Notes: generated by a model from the letters alone, not told the origin. Counted from the stretch's first letter, positions 8,728 through 17,633 are shown. The stretch is DNA of 64,000 nt from an uncultured Lachnospiraceae bacterium (GCA_910584585.1 CAJUBP010000001.1:186001-250000); one strand, 5' to 3'. Numbers and translations: made by a program.

Positions 8728-9277
8728 ACGGCTCTTCTGACAGCAGAGCGTACAATTCATGGTCCATCCATTTCCCATGAAGCATGACGCTCTGCTTTTT
8801 GATTCCCTCAAACTCAAACCCCAGTTTCAGCAAAAGCTTCCGGGAAGGCATATTTTGGGGCAGCACACAGGCCTCAATCCGATGCATTTTCAATTCTTCA
8901 AATACTGCCTGAATTCCCCTGGAAATGCTTTCCATGGCATATCCTCTGCCCCAAAACCGCTGATCAAATTTATATCCCAGTTCACAGCACTGATAAAACC
9001 CATGTCTGATATTATGAAAAGAAACCGTTCCAACGACCCGCTCCGGCTGCCCTTGTTCCTGCACCCAAAAACGAAGAGACTTCTGCTTTACAGCCAGATT
9101 ATACTCTCCCTGGAGCAGCATCTTCTGGAATTCCTCCGTATAAAACTGTGAAGGGCGCTCTGTCTCATATTTTTCAATCACTTCCCTGTTGTCCAGGTAA
9201 AACTGCAGAACTTTCGCAGACGCTGTATCATCCAGGATTTTTAATTCCAAACGTTTTGTCCGATATGTCATTTCCAT
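8681..9277 (-). CDS. GNAT acetyltransferase (RimJ/RimL-like)
   Basis: 198 residues. The fold is visible as RLELKIL at the N-terminus, the acetyl-CoA binding loop RFWGRGYAMES (RGYA), and the C-terminal NMPSRKLLLKLGFEFEG motif where Asn and the KLGF element are typical of the RimJ/RimL/YdaF group that acetylates N-terminal amino groups or small substrates. The start at 9277 is preferred over an ORF start 14 codons upstream because ACAGGAGAAATTGCAT precedes it. Its 3' end overlaps the convergent gene at 7159-8727 by 47 bp. Confidence 0.88.
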   Translation of the reverse strand: MEMTYRTKRLELKILDDTASAKVLQFYLDNREVIEKYETERPSQFYTEEFQKMLLQGEYNLAVKQKSLRFWVQEQGQPERVVGTVSFHNIRHGFYQCCELGYKFDQRFWGRGYAMESISRGIQAVFEELKMHRIEACVLPQNMPSRKLLLKLGFEFEGIKKQSVMLHGKWMDHELYALLSEEPSTRSDNDTSSRILRC

Positions 9278-9336
9278 ATGCAATTTCTCCTGTTTTTCTA
9301 ATTTGAACGCAAAGGCCAAGGCAGGATGCCCTTACC

Positions 9337-9395
9337 GGTTACAATTCATGCCCATGCCAATCCCCCGCTGATTGTCGTGGGCATGAATTGTAACC
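9337..9395. repeat. Perfect 18-bp inverted repeat
   Basis: GGTTACAATTCATGCCCA at 9337-9354 is perfectly complementary to 9378-9395, with a 23-bp loop. It lies between the divergent acetyltransferase and tadA genes. Related arms occur at 51917-51980, so this is one member of a dispersed hairpin family. Confidence 0.85.
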
Positions 9396-9434
9396 CTTAC
9401 CGGCGTACCGAAATATACTTTTCGCAATATTTAT

Positions 9435-9464
9435 TTGGCAAATATGTACTCTCTCGAGTATAAT
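9435..9464 (+). promoter_or_regulatory. Promoter of tadA with CTCTCGAG octamer
   Basis: TTGGCA (9435-9440), 18-bp spacer, TATAAT (9459-9464). The octamer CTCTCGAG (9451-9458) abuts the -10 box. The same layout recurs at three other places in this window. Confidence 0.7.
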
Positions 9465-9501
9465 AACATTTACAGATATCAGATGTCCAGAAGGAGGGTC
9501 T

Positions 9502-9990
9502 ATGAATCAGGAAGAAAAATTTATGAAAGCCGCCATCCGGGAGGCGAAAAAAGCAGAAAAAATCCAGGAAGTCCCCATTGGCTGCGTGATTGTGTCTGAA
9601 GGAAAAATCATTGCCCGGGGGTATAACCGGAGAAATACGGACAAAAACACTCTGGCCCACGCTGAACTTTCCGCCATCAAAAAAGCCAGCAAAAAACTGG
9701 GAGACTGGCGGCTGGAGGGCTGCACCATGTATGTAACTTTAGAACCCTGCCAGATGTGCGCCGGGGCCATTGTGCAGGCACGGATGGACAAGGTGGTCAT
9801 CGGCAGCATGAATCCCAAAGCCGGGTGCGCCGGTTCTGTACTGAACCTTCTGCAGATTCCGGCTTTCAACCACCAGGTGGAACTGGAAATCGGCATACTG
9901 GAAGAAGAATGTTCCTCCATGCTCAGCGGTTTCTTCAGAAACCTTCGGGAACAAAAAAAGAAATTGGACAAAAACCTCCGGAATAGTTGA
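9502..9990 (+). CDS. tadA: tRNA adenosine(34) deaminase TadA
   Basis: Converts A34 to inosine in tRNA-Arg(ACG). The 162-residue protein has the cytidine deaminase fold signature: HAE at residues 53-55 (zinc His and catalytic Glu) and PCQMC at 82-86 (zinc Cys83 and Cys86), plus the downstream NPKAGCAGSVLNLL segment typical of TadA. AAGGAGGGTCT precedes the ATG. The SRP RNA gene follows directly, the usual Firmicute order, but the usual next genes (dnaX-ybaB-recR) are 6 kb away and inverted here. Confidence 0.96.
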   Translation: MNQEEKFMKAAIREAKKAEKIQEVPIGCVIVSEGKIIARGYNRRNTDKNTLAHAELSAIKKASKKLGDWRLEGCTMYVTLEPCQMCAGAIVQARMDKVVIGSMNPKAGCAGSVLNLLQIPAFNHQVELEIGILEEECSSMLSGFFRNLREQKKKLDKNLRNS

Positions 9991-10015
9991 CTTTTTCACA
10001 GAAAAAGGATATACT
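9987..10015 (+). promoter_or_regulatory. Promoter of SRP RNA
   Basis: TTGACT (9987-9992) and TATACT (10010-10015) with 17-bp spacing. The -35 overlaps the end of tadA. The predicted start is at about 10022, where the RNA's terminal stem begins. Confidence 0.8.
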
Positions 10016-10022
10016 TAGGTAT

Positions 10023-10285
10023 CCGAGCAGCTGGGGCGTTAGCGGTGCCCTGTACCAACAATCCGCTATAGTTGGAGTGATGCTTTGCCCCGGGTTTTTG
10101 CCTGTGGGGCTGCCTTTTATAAGTGGTGACGACGTTTGGGTCTTACGCAATGGAACTCTGTGAACCGTGTCAGGTTGGGAACAAAGCAGCACTAAGCAGA
10201 ACCTTTCATGTGCCGTGAGGGCGCCTGGGCCGAGCTAACTGTAAAAGTAACGCCCATGGTCAGGATTCAAAGCAAAGCGCTCGGT
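10023..10285 (+). ncRNA. ffs: Signal recognition particle RNA (large, Gram-positive type)
   Basis: The SRP domain signature TGTCAGGTTGGGAACAAAGC, followed by AGCACTAAGC, lies at about 10168-10200; this is the Ffh-binding loop. The 5' end CCGAGC (10023-10028) pairs with GCTCGG (10279-10284), closing a molecule of about 263 nt that includes an Alu-like 5' portion, as in Bacillus scRNA. A T-run (10285-10289) follows the closing stem and probably ends transcription. Placed directly after tadA, as in many Firmicutes. The loop shows GGTTGGGAACA rather than the E. coli GGTCCGGAAGG. Confidence 0.93.
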
Positions 10286-10325
10286 TTTTGATATCCACAA
10301 TTGCCCACAGCGAAGGAGATTTCCA

Positions 10326-10805
10326 TTGAAAAAATTAATGCATAAAACCAGGCATGCTTTATTCGAATCCTGTGATTTTTTGGAACTTCTGATGGCCCTC
10401 GTAGTTTTAGCCGCCCTTTTGATTGCCTGCGGCTCCCTTGGCAGCTCCTTTTTGAACTTTTGGAATAACAGACACGCCAGCGAAGCTTTCCTGACTTTTG
10501 TAGGCCATGTATTTAATATCCTGATTGGAATTGAGTTTCTGAAAATGCTCTGCCAGCCCAGCGGAGATACGGTATTGGAAGTTTTAATGTTCCTTGTGGC
10601 CCGCCATATGATTCTGGATCACACCACAGTCATCGAGAATCTTCTTACCATTATAAGCATCGGCCTCCTGTTTTCCATCAAGAAATATATCAGCCTGCCT
10701 GCCGGAAAGGAAAACTACCGTATCTTTTCAAGTAATTCCGATTCGAAAGATTCGGAACCGGCCAAGGATGATATCCAGGAAGAAAATTCCAGGCATTTGC
10801 CATAA
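10326..10805 (+). CDS. PsiE-like membrane protein
   Basis: 159 residues with four predicted membrane segments (about residues 18-40, 55-75, 85-100 and 103-120) and a hydrophilic, acidic C-terminal tail. The segment VLEVLMFLVARHMILD resembles the conserved ARHMI element of PsiE (phosphate-starvation-inducible) proteins; role unknown. The start is TTG at 10326 with AAGGAG 9 bp upstream; the first ATG lies five codons in and is not served by an RBS. Confidence 0.7.
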   Translation: MKKLMHKTRHALFESCDFLELLMALVVLAALLIACGSLGSSFLNFWNNRHASEAFLTFVGHVFNILIGIEFLKMLCQPSGDTVLEVLMFLVARHMILDHTTVIENLLTIISIGLLFSIKKYISLPAGKENYRIFSSNSDSKDSEPAKDDIQEENSRHLP

Positions 10806-10848
10806 TCCCCTTCGGCAGGCTCCGCGGACGTTCTGCCCAGGAAAATTG

Positions 10849-10902
10849 TAACAGCTCAGCCCAGAACTTTGCACTTGCTGCAAAGTCCTGGCTGAACTGT
10901 TA
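10849..10902. repeat. Long intergenic hairpin (TAACAG type)
   Basis: An imperfect dyad: TAACAGCTCAGCCCAG on the left is complementary (one mismatch region) to the right arm ending GGCTGAACTGTTA, with inner stem ACTTTGCA/TGCAAAGT. No T-run follows, so it is probably a dispersed repeat rather than a simple terminator. A related arm pair occurs at about 25187-25215. Confidence 0.7.
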
Positions 10903-10920
10903 TGGAAAATTTTGGAAACT

Positions 10921-10986
10921 AATCCCCAGCCCTTGACTTTTTAACGGCTGGGGATTATATTTATTAGGAAATCAATAACGATTATT
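10921..10986 (+). promoter_or_regulatory. perR promoter, overlapping hairpin and Fur-family box
   Basis: TTGACT (10933-10938) and TATATT (10956-10961), 17-bp spacer. The -35 sits in the loop of an 11-bp perfect inverted repeat, AATCCCCAGCC / GGCTGGGGATT (10921-10931 and 10945-10955). Downstream, AATAACGATTATT (10974-10986) is a PerR/Fur-like palindrome just before the RBS, suggesting autoregulation. Confidence 0.65.
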
Positions 10987-11009
10987 ATTATTTACAGGAG
11001 GAAAGACCA

Positions 11010-11474
11010 TTGATGAAATACAGCCGCCAACGGGAGTGTATCAGGGAGTTTCTTTCCGGCCGCCAGGATCACCCGACCGCCGAAACGGTTTACTTAAATG
11101 TAAAAAAAGAGTTTCCAAATATCAGCCTTGGAACTGTATACCGTAACCTGTCTCTGTTGACGGAGGTTGGGGAAATTCAGAAGATTTCCACCGGTATCGG
11201 GCCGGACCGCTTTGACTGGAACACCGACCCCCATTACCATGTGCTCTGCAAGGGATGCGGCAGCGTGATGGATTTAAAGCTGGAAAATATAAATCACATC
11301 AACATTCTGGCAGGCAATGAATTTGAGGGCCGGATTGACGGACATATTGCGTATTTTTTAGGAACCTGCAAAACCTGCCTGCGAAAAGAAGCAGACCGGC
11401 AGAATCCGAGAGAAGAATACGCCGCCGGCACAGAGCAGGAAATTGTCACAGAAAAAACACAAAATATTTCTTGA
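11010..11474 (+). CDS. perR: Fur-family regulator, PerR-like
   Basis: 154 residues with an N-terminal winged helix (PNISLGTVYRNLSLL recognition helix) and a metal-binding dimerisation domain. Structural zinc Cys80, Cys83, Cys120 and Cys123 are present. The regulatory metal site reads PDRFDWNTDPHYH (Asp69, His75, His77), and the RFD motif is the PerR form rather than the Fur HHH form. PerR senses peroxide through metal-catalysed His oxidation and represses peroxide-defence genes; the rubrerythrin gene next door, with a matching palindrome, supports this. TTG at 11010 (8 bp from AGGAGG) or ATG at 11013 could be the start. Confidence 0.88.
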   Translation: MMKYSRQRECIREFLSGRQDHPTAETVYLNVKKEFPNISLGTVYRNLSLLTEVGEIQKISTGIGPDRFDWNTDPHYHVLCKGCGSVMDLKLENINHINILAGNEFEGRIDGHIAYFLGTCKTCLRKEADRQNPREEYAAGTEQEIVTEKTQNIS

Positions 11475-11519
11475 CATGCCTCACAAGATATGATATCTTA
11501 ATTTCAGTAACAATTACTG
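11471..11519 (+). promoter_or_regulatory. Rubrerythrin promoter with PerR-like box
   Basis: Consensus TTGACA (11471-11476) and TATCTT (11494-11499) with a 17-bp spacer. The palindrome CAGTAA-CAA-TTACTG (11505-11519) covers the predicted start site, a good position for repression by the adjacent PerR-like protein. Confidence 0.75.
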
Positions 11520-11570
11520 TTTTTACTTTGCTAAATAAAATTTAAAACATATAGAAAGGAAGAAATCATT

Positions 11571-12113
11571 ATGAAAAAATTTGTATGTAATGTATGCGGT
11601 TATGTTTATGAAGGAGATGCAGCGCCGGAGAAATGTCCCCAGTGCAACGCTCCCGCTTCCAAATTCACAGAGCAGTCAGGAGAGATGAGCTGGGCTGCTG
11701 AACATGTTGTAGGGGTTGCTCAGGGCGTTTCTGAAGATATCATCGAAGATTTGAGAGCAAACTTCAACGGAGAGTGCACCGAAGTTGGTATGTATCTGGC
11801 TATGGCAAGAGTTGCCCACAGAGAAGGATATCCGGAAATCGGCCTGTACTGGGAGAAAGCTGCTTATGAAGAAGCAGAGCATGCCGCTAAATTCGCTGAA
11901 TTGTTAGGCGAAGTTGTTACAGACAGCACCAAGAAGAATCTGGAAATGAGAATTGAGGCAGAAAACGGCGCTACCGCTGGCAAGACTGACCTTGCAAAAC
12001 GCGCGAAGGCTGCGAACCTTGATGCTATTCACGATACCGTGCATGAAATGGCAAGGGATGAGGCAAGACATGGCAAAGCATTCGCAGGTCTGTTGAAGAG
12101 ATACTTCGGTTAA
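11571..12113 (+). CDS. rbr: Reverse rubrerythrin (NADH peroxidase component)
   Basis: 180 residues. The rubredoxin iron site comes first (Cys6, Cys9, Cys22, Cys25), followed by a ferritin-like diiron domain with EEAEH and DEARH motifs. This domain order defines reverse rubrerythrins, which in clostridia reduce hydrogen peroxide and oxygen with electrons from NADH via rubredoxin reductase. It carries a strong promoter with a PerR-like box and a strong terminator, and codon use is highly biased, consistent with high expression under oxidative stress. Confidence 0.95.
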   Translation: MKKFVCNVCGYVYEGDAAPEKCPQCNAPASKFTEQSGEMSWAAEHVVGVAQGVSEDIIEDLRANFNGECTEVGMYLAMARVAHREGYPEIGLYWEKAAYEEAEHAAKFAELLGEVVTDSTKKNLEMRIEAENGATAGKTDLAKRAKAANLDAIHDTVHEMARDEARHGKAFAGLLKRYFG

Positions 12114-12141
12114 TCCAAAATGGCATAAAATAGAGCTTTTT

Positions 12142-12177
12142 AAGAGGAATGAGTGTACAGCGCTCGTTCCTCTTTTT
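12142..12177 (+). terminator. Rho-independent terminator of rubrerythrin
   Basis: AAGAGGAATGAG (12142-12153) pairs with CTCGTTCCTCTT, followed by TTTTT. It separates rbr from the convergent SNF2 gene. Confidence 0.85.
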
Positions 12178-12219
12178 GGGTTGTTTACACTCTTTTTATG
12201 CCCTCATTCAGTGGTATCT

Positions 12220-15200
12220 CTATCCCAACAGTTCCAGCATTTCCTCTTTTGTAAATTTCACCCCTTCGAACCCCTCGTGCCCCAATAGCTGCTCCGCCAG
12301 TTCACTTTTCTTCTCCTGCAGTCTCAGGATTTTCTCTTCAATAGTATTCTTGGCAATCAGCTTGTACACAGTTACCGGATTTTTCTGGCCAATCCGGTGG
12401 GCCCGGTCGGTGGCCTGGTTCTGCACCGCCACATTCCACCAGGGATCATAGTGGATCACAATATCCGCAGCAGTCAGGTTCAGTCCGGTGCCCCCTGCTT
12501 TCAGGGAAATACAAAACACCGGACACTCTCCCTGCTGGAAAGAAGCTACCAGTTCCGCCCGCCGTTCTTTGGGCGTTGCCCCCGTCAATGTCAGGAAAGG
12601 AATCCTTTCTTTCTGCATCCTCTCCTGCAGAATGGAGAGCATGGAGGTAAACTGGGAAAACAGAAGTATTTTGTGCCCGCCGTCTATGGCATTCTTTATC
12701 AGATCCATGCACATCAGCAGTTTTGCCGACTCTCCCTGATAATTCTGATACACCAGCGACGGGTCGCAGCAAAGCTGGCGCAGCCTTGTAAGCTCTGCCA
12801 GTATCTGTATTTTTCCCGAAGCAAATTCTTCTTCCGTCTGCCCGTCCAGCATCATCCTCATGCGCTGCACATGGGCGGCGTATAGTTTCTCCTGCTCTTC
12901 GTCCATCCGGGCGAATACCGCCTCTTCCAATTTGGCGGGCAAGTCCTTCAGCACGTCTTTTTTCAGCCGCCGCAGGACAAAGGGACGGATCATTTTCCGT
13001 AGGTGCCCTCTGACTTCATCGTCCTGCCCTGTTACTGCGGGAATCTCTATTTCATCCCGAAAACGGCTGTAGCTGTATAAAAATCCCGGCATCAGATAAT
13101 CAAAGATACTCCACAGCTCGCTGAGCCTGTTTTCAATGGGCGTTCCGGTCAGGGCTGCCTTGAACCCCGCCCGGATATTTTTCACTGCCTTTGCCGCCCT
13201 TGTATTGTGGTTCTTGATGTACTGTGCCTCATCGATAATTTCATGGAGAAAACTGTATTCCTTATAAGATTCCTCATCTCTGCGCAGTAAATCATAAGAG
13301 GTAATCAGAATATCCAACTCTCCTGCAGAATCAATGATTTCCTTACGTTCGGGGCCTGTTCCTGTCACGGTCACTGCTCGCATCCCCGGCGCAAACTTCT
13401 CAATCTCGCTTTTCCAGTTAAACACCAGAGACGCCGGACAGACGATCAATGCGAATCTTTTTGTTTTTCGGTGATCCAAACTGCATTCCGCCAGACCATT
13501 GTCTGACTGCTCTGACAGCAGAAACGCAATGACCTGCAGGGTTTTTCCCAGTCCCATATCGTCTGCCAGAATCCCGCCGAATCCGTTGGCATGTAAGGTT
13601 TTCAGCCACAGAAACCCCTGTTTCTGGTATTCGCGCATGACCTTTTCCAGAGATTTCGGCACTTCAAAATCATTGTCCTCCACCGTCTTCATGTTCCGGA
13701 CCAGTCTTTTGAACTTTCTGTCCTTGACTGCATGAAAACGGTTCTGATCCTTCAATTCTCCATCCAGGAATAACGCACGGTATTTGGGAAGCGTGATACT
13801 GCCCTGGCTCCACTGGCTGGCAGGAACCATAATCCCTTCCTGAATTCTGGAGAGGACGGCCAGCCCGTCTTCTTCCATACTCAGGAAATCTCCGCTCTTT
13901 AACCGGAAAAACTTCCGTTTCCGCTGATAGGAGGAAAGGATTTCAATCAGTTCTGAAAGAGGCATGTCCTCGCTTTCCAGAGTCAGTTCCAACAAATCCC
14001 CCTTCAGCGACACTCCCACGGACAGGGAGGGCGAAGGGTTCACCTGAATGGATTTTAAAGCGTCGCTGACGAAGATATTTCCAACTCTGGCCAGTTCTTC
14101 GATTCCTTCTGTCAGCAATGCATATAATTTCTCGTCATCCCCCGCAAGAACCATCTGCTTTTTCTGGAAATCCATGTTCTGGAACCAAACGCGGACCCGC
14201 TCCCGCTGCTTCAATTCCGCCAATTCATCCCGGTTCTCTATGATACGGGGTTTATCAAAAATATTGTACCTTTGTTCTTCATAACGCACATACATTTCGC
14301 AGGTTACCGTCTGCTTATCCGGCGCGTCTAAGTAAATCTCATACTCCGGCTCCGGAGGCAGATACTGTTTTTCCTGAAATTCCTGCCGCCTGATCTGATA
14401 ATGCCGTTCCAGAACCGGCAGAAGCTCCCGGCAAAAAGCAGGCAATTCTCCCTGGGATACAAAGCATTCACGGTATTTATATTCGCTCATGTATTCCCAG
14501 AAAGGGCGGATTTCCCGTACCTCTTCCATAGGTATCCGGTAGATCACGCCGTCTTTCCACAGATATCCATACCGGCTGCCGAACGTATAAAACATCTCTT
14601 CCTGTTCTATCACCGCCCCGCCTTCCTGTCCACGGACAGACAACAGCGGCTGATAAGATTCGTCGGAAACGCAGTACATCCGACCGGAATGACAATCCAT
14701 CTCGGCATAAAATTCCTCCGTTCCCACAGCCTGGAAAAATTCGTCCATATTCCCGCTGTGGATATGAACATACCGATTGTCATTCCTGTGATAATAATTC
14801 AGCGTCTGCCTGCTTCTGTTGCGGTTTTCCGCCACTGTTACAAGAAATTCTGCCAATGCCCTGCCCCGGTCTGTAAACACTTCGGGAGTGTGATAGAATT
14901 CCAGTTCCTTTCCGTATGAAACCAAATCTTCCCGGCGCATAGCGTTAGCGAAAGTCATGATATTCTTCAGTACATACTTCCGGCTGATTCCGATTTTAAA
15001 TTCCGCCTGAAGCGAACCGCAGCTGACAGACAACTGGGGAACGATATCTATCTTGCCCTCCAATTCCGCCTGGTGAAAGGCAAGATGCTCTTTTTCTTTG
15101 TACTGGCGGATCAGGCGGGACAGTCCGTAACTGCTGCTGCGGCCCGGCGCAATGCCTTTGCTGGCAGAAGAGCCGGTGGACAGAATTTTTCCATTTCGCT

Positions 15201-15234
15201 TTAGTGTGTTTTCTTCTGGGGGGGTTCTATCCAT
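12220..15234 (-). CDS. SNF2-family helicase (DEAD/H with SNF2-associated domain)
   Basis: 1004 residues. The first ~530 form the bacterial SNF2-associated region. The SNF2 motor follows: motif I DDMGLGKT at about 556, motif II DEAQ at about 668 (DEAQYIKN), motif III LTGTPIENR, and the second RecA-like lobe with LLFSQFTSM, SLKAGGTGLNL and QATDRAHRIGQ. These ATPases translocate on duplex DNA and remodel protein-DNA complexes; the role of this clade in clostridia is undefined. GCAGGAGACAGCAA precedes the ATG. Gap to glgD is 51 bp, so it may be read together with the glycogen genes, although the link is not obviously functional. Full length and intact. Confidence 0.92.
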   Translation of the reverse strand: MDRTPPEENTLKRNGKILSTGSSASKGIAPGRSSSYGLSRLIRQYKEKEHLAFHQAELEGKIDIVPQLSVSCGSLQAEFKIGISRKYVLKNIMTFANAMRREDLVSYGKELEFYHTPEVFTDRGRALAEFLVTVAENRNRSRQTLNYYHRNDNRYVHIHSGNMDEFFQAVGTEEFYAEMDCHSGRMYCVSDESYQPLLSVRGQEGGAVIEQEEMFYTFGSRYGYLWKDGVIYRIPMEEVREIRPFWEYMSEYKYRECFVSQGELPAFCRELLPVLERHYQIRRQEFQEKQYLPPEPEYEIYLDAPDKQTVTCEMYVRYEEQRYNIFDKPRIIENRDELAELKQRERVRVWFQNMDFQKKQMVLAGDDEKLYALLTEGIEELARVGNIFVSDALKSIQVNPSPSLSVGVSLKGDLLELTLESEDMPLSELIEILSSYQRKRKFFRLKSGDFLSMEEDGLAVLSRIQEGIMVPASQWSQGSITLPKYRALFLDGELKDQNRFHAVKDRKFKRLVRNMKTVEDNDFEVPKSLEKVMREYQKQGFLWLKTLHANGFGGILADDMGLGKTLQVIAFLLSEQSDNGLAECSLDHRKTKRFALIVCPASLVFNWKSEIEKFAPGMRAVTVTGTGPERKEIIDSAGELDILITSYDLLRRDEESYKEYSFLHEIIDEAQYIKNHNTRAAKAVKNIRAGFKAALTGTPIENRLSELWSIFDYLMPGFLYSYSRFRDEIEIPAVTGQDDEVRGHLRKMIRPFVLRRLKKDVLKDLPAKLEEAVFARMDEEQEKLYAAHVQRMRMMLDGQTEEEFASGKIQILAELTRLRQLCCDPSLVYQNYQGESAKLLMCMDLIKNAIDGGHKILLFSQFTSMLSILQERMQKERIPFLTLTGATPKERRAELVASFQQGECPVFCISLKAGGTGLNLTAADIVIHYDPWWNVAVQNQATDRAHRIGQKNPVTVYKLIAKNTIEEKILRLQEKKSELAEQLLGHEGFEGVKFTKEEMLELLG

Positions 15235-15285
15235 TTGCTGTCTCCTGCTTTATGAAGAATATGGGTTGCGGGCTTTGTAACCGGT

Positions 15286-16431
15286 TTAAACTACTTCTTT
15301 CTTCCTTACGAAGAAGGGTTTGGTGTCGGCGCCTTTGATCTCTTTGCCTTCTGAAATCTTTACTTTCTTGTCGGTGATGATGTATTCCGCATTTACGCCG
15401 GCTTCGATTTCGGTATCCTGCATCAGAATGGCGTTTTTCACTTTTGCGCCTTTGCCGATTTTCACACCTCGGAACAGGATACAGTTCTCGATTTCACCTT
15501 CGATGACACAGCCGTCAGCTACCATTACGTTCTTTGCGGAAGAACCGTTGACATAGCGGGTGGGGTTATCGTCACGGATTTTGGTGTAAATCGGGCTTCT
15601 GCCGAAGAGCTGTTCCAGATTCTCGTCTTCTAACAGCTTCATGCTCTCATCAAAGTACTCTTTCAGGCTGCCGATACGGGCTGCATACTCTTTATATTCA
15701 TAAGCATTTACTTTCAATTCATTCAGCTGGGGCATTAAGATATCCCGTTCCAGATATAATCCGCCTGCCTTAAACGCCTCATTGACCAGTTCAATCAGAT
15801 GCTCTCTCTCAAATACATATACGTTCATGGAGAAATTCTGTACGCCCGGCTCCTGAGGATTGATATGTATCCTCTTCACCCGGTCACCGTCCAAATCAAG
15901 GGTATAATAATTTCCTTTATTCAAATCTTCCGCTTTCATAATGCTCTGAGGAAGTTCTTCTTTTGTGTAAGCAATGGTAGCGTCCGCACCGCTTTCAATA
16001 TGTGCGTCCAGCAAGGCTTTAAAATCAAAATTGAACGCAATATTTGTGTCTGACAATACCACATATTTTTCTTTCTGTGATTTCAAAAATCCCAAAATAC
16101 TGCCGAGCATGCCAACCCGGCCCGTATAAATTTCCATGTTTTTCTGGGCATAGGGCGGGAAAATATTTAATCCGCCGTTCTTACGGGACAAATCCCATTC
16201 ACGGCCGGAGCCCAAATGATCCAGCAGAGAAAAATAATTTTCACGGACCAATACGGTAATATTGTCAATTCCGCAGTTTGCCATGCTGGAAAGCACAAAA
16301 TCAATCATACGGTAACGGCCTGCAAAAGGAATGGAAGCCATCAGCCTCTCGCTGGTCAGTTCCGGTACAAGTTCATCATAAGCATTGGGGAAAATGATGC
16401 CCAGTGCATTGGTGTTGCTGCTATTCATCAT
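15286..16431 (-). CDS. glgD: Glucose-1-phosphate adenylyltransferase subunit GlgD
   Basis: 381 residues, nucleotidyltransferase fold followed by a left-handed beta helix. It is the GlgD subunit: the N-terminal GGxGxRL pyrophosphorylase loop is replaced (LGIIFPNAYDELVPELT), while IPFAGRYRMIDF and SNCGID-like ANCGIDN remain. In Firmicutes GlgD is non-catalytic or weakly active and raises GlgC activity in a mixed tetramer for ADP-glucose synthesis. The first ATG overlaps the glgC stop by 4 bp (ATGA), so the two are translationally coupled. Confidence 0.95.
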   Translation of the reverse strand: MMNSSNTNALGIIFPNAYDELVPELTSERLMASIPFAGRYRMIDFVLSSMANCGIDNITVLVRENYFSLLDHLGSGREWDLSRKNGGLNIFPPYAQKNMEIYTGRVGMLGSILGFLKSQKEKYVVLSDTNIAFNFDFKALLDAHIESGADATIAYTKEELPQSIMKAEDLNKGNYYTLDLDGDRVKRIHINPQEPGVQNFSMNVYVFEREHLIELVNEAFKAGGLYLERDILMPQLNELKVNAYEYKEYAARIGSLKEYFDESMKLLEDENLEQLFGRSPIYTKIRDDNPTRYVNGSSAKNVMVADGCVIEGEIENCILFRGVKIGKGAKVKNAILMQDTEIEAGVNAEYIITDKKVKISEGKEIKGADTKPFFVRKKEVV

Positions 16432-17633
16432 CGTTTATCACCATCCTTTACATTATCGCTCACCATTGCGTCCGGCCCGATGACAGCATCATCGCCTACA
16501 TAGACGCCAGGTCCTACCGTTGCCACGCCTGCGGATTCTCCTTCCGGCATCTGCCCTACTACGGCATTCTGGCCGATAATTACATTTTCCGCTATAATGC
16601 AGTGCTTTACTTTCGCGCCTGCTTTGATAATCGTATTGCCCATGATTACGGCGTCTTCCACTTCAGCGCCCTCTTCTACCTTAACGCCTGCAAACAGGAT
16701 GGAATGCTTGATGGAACCGGAAATGTTGCAGCCGTCTGTGATCATGGAATTCTCCACCGATGCGCCTGCATTGATTTTATGGCCGGTCATACCGCTGTTT
16801 CGGCTGTAAATCTTCCATTTCTCATCGAACAGGTTGATTCCGCTGTTTTCCGGATCCAGAACTTCCATATTTGCCTCCCACAGGGAAGAAATAGTTCCTA
16901 CATCTTTCCAGTATCCGCTGAACCGGTAAGCGTACATCTTTCTCTCATCTTTTAAGAGGTTCGGAATAATATTATTTCCAAAGTCATTCTCAGATTCGGG
17001 ATCTGCTTCGTCTTCTTCCAGATACTTTTTCAGGATATCCCAGTTAAAAATATAAATACCCATGGACGCCAGATTTGATTTGGGTTCCTTGGGCTTCTCC
17101 TGGAATTCTGTAATCTTATCATTTTCGTCCGCAACCATCAGGCCGAACCGGGACGCCTCTTCCCAGGGCACTTCCATAACCGCTACGGAGAACTCTGCGC
17201 CTTTTTCTTTATGGAAGCGGAGGAAATCACTGTAATCCTGTTTACAGATCTGGTCGCCGGAAAGGATAATGACATATTCCGGATCATACCTTGAAATAAA
17301 TGAAAGGTTCTGGTAAATTGCGTTTGCCGTGCCTTTATACCAGTCAGAACCGGATGCCTGCTGATAAGGAGGAAGCACATGAACTCCGCCGTACAGACGG
17401 TCCAAATCCCACGGCTGGCCGTTTCCAATATACTCGTTTAAAACCAGTGGCTGGTACTGTGTCAGAATACCTACCGTATCAATTCCAGAATTTACGCAGT
17501 TTGACAGCGGGAAGTCAATTATGCGGTATTTCCCGCCGAAAGGAACGGCCGGTTTTGCCAGCTTCTGGGTCAACGCGTACAGACGGGACCCCTGGCCGCC
17601 GGCAAGAAGCATAGCTATCATTTCTTTACCCAT
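16428..17633 (-). CDS. glgC: Glucose-1-phosphate adenylyltransferase GlgC
   Basis: Makes ADP-glucose from glucose 1-phosphate and ATP, the committed step of glycogen synthesis. 401 residues with LAGGQGSRLYALT near residue 10, KPAVPFGGKYRIIDF, the catalytic region GTANAIYQN, and GDQICKQDYSDF; a beta-helix C-terminus with hexapeptide repeats follows. Forms an operon with glgD (4-bp overlap). glgA, glgB and glgP are not in the window. Confidence 0.97.
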   Translation of the reverse strand: MGKEMIAMLLAGGQGSRLYALTQKLAKPAVPFGGKYRIIDFPLSNCVNSGIDTVGILTQYQPLVLNEYIGNGQPWDLDRLYGGVHVLPPYQQASGSDWYKGTANAIYQNLSFISRYDPEYVIILSGDQICKQDYSDFLRFHKEKGAEFSVAVMEVPWEEASRFGLMVADENDKITEFQEKPKEPKSNLASMGIYIFNWDILKKYLEEDEADPESENDFGNNIIPNLLKDERKMYAYRFSGYWKDVGTISSLWEANMEVLDPENSGINLFDEKWKIYSRNSGMTGHKINAGASVENSMITDGCNISGSIKHSILFAGVKVEEGAEVEDAVIMGNTIIKAGAKVKHCIIAENVIIGQNAVVGQMPEGESAGVATVGPGVYVGDDAVIGPDAMVSDNVKDGDKR

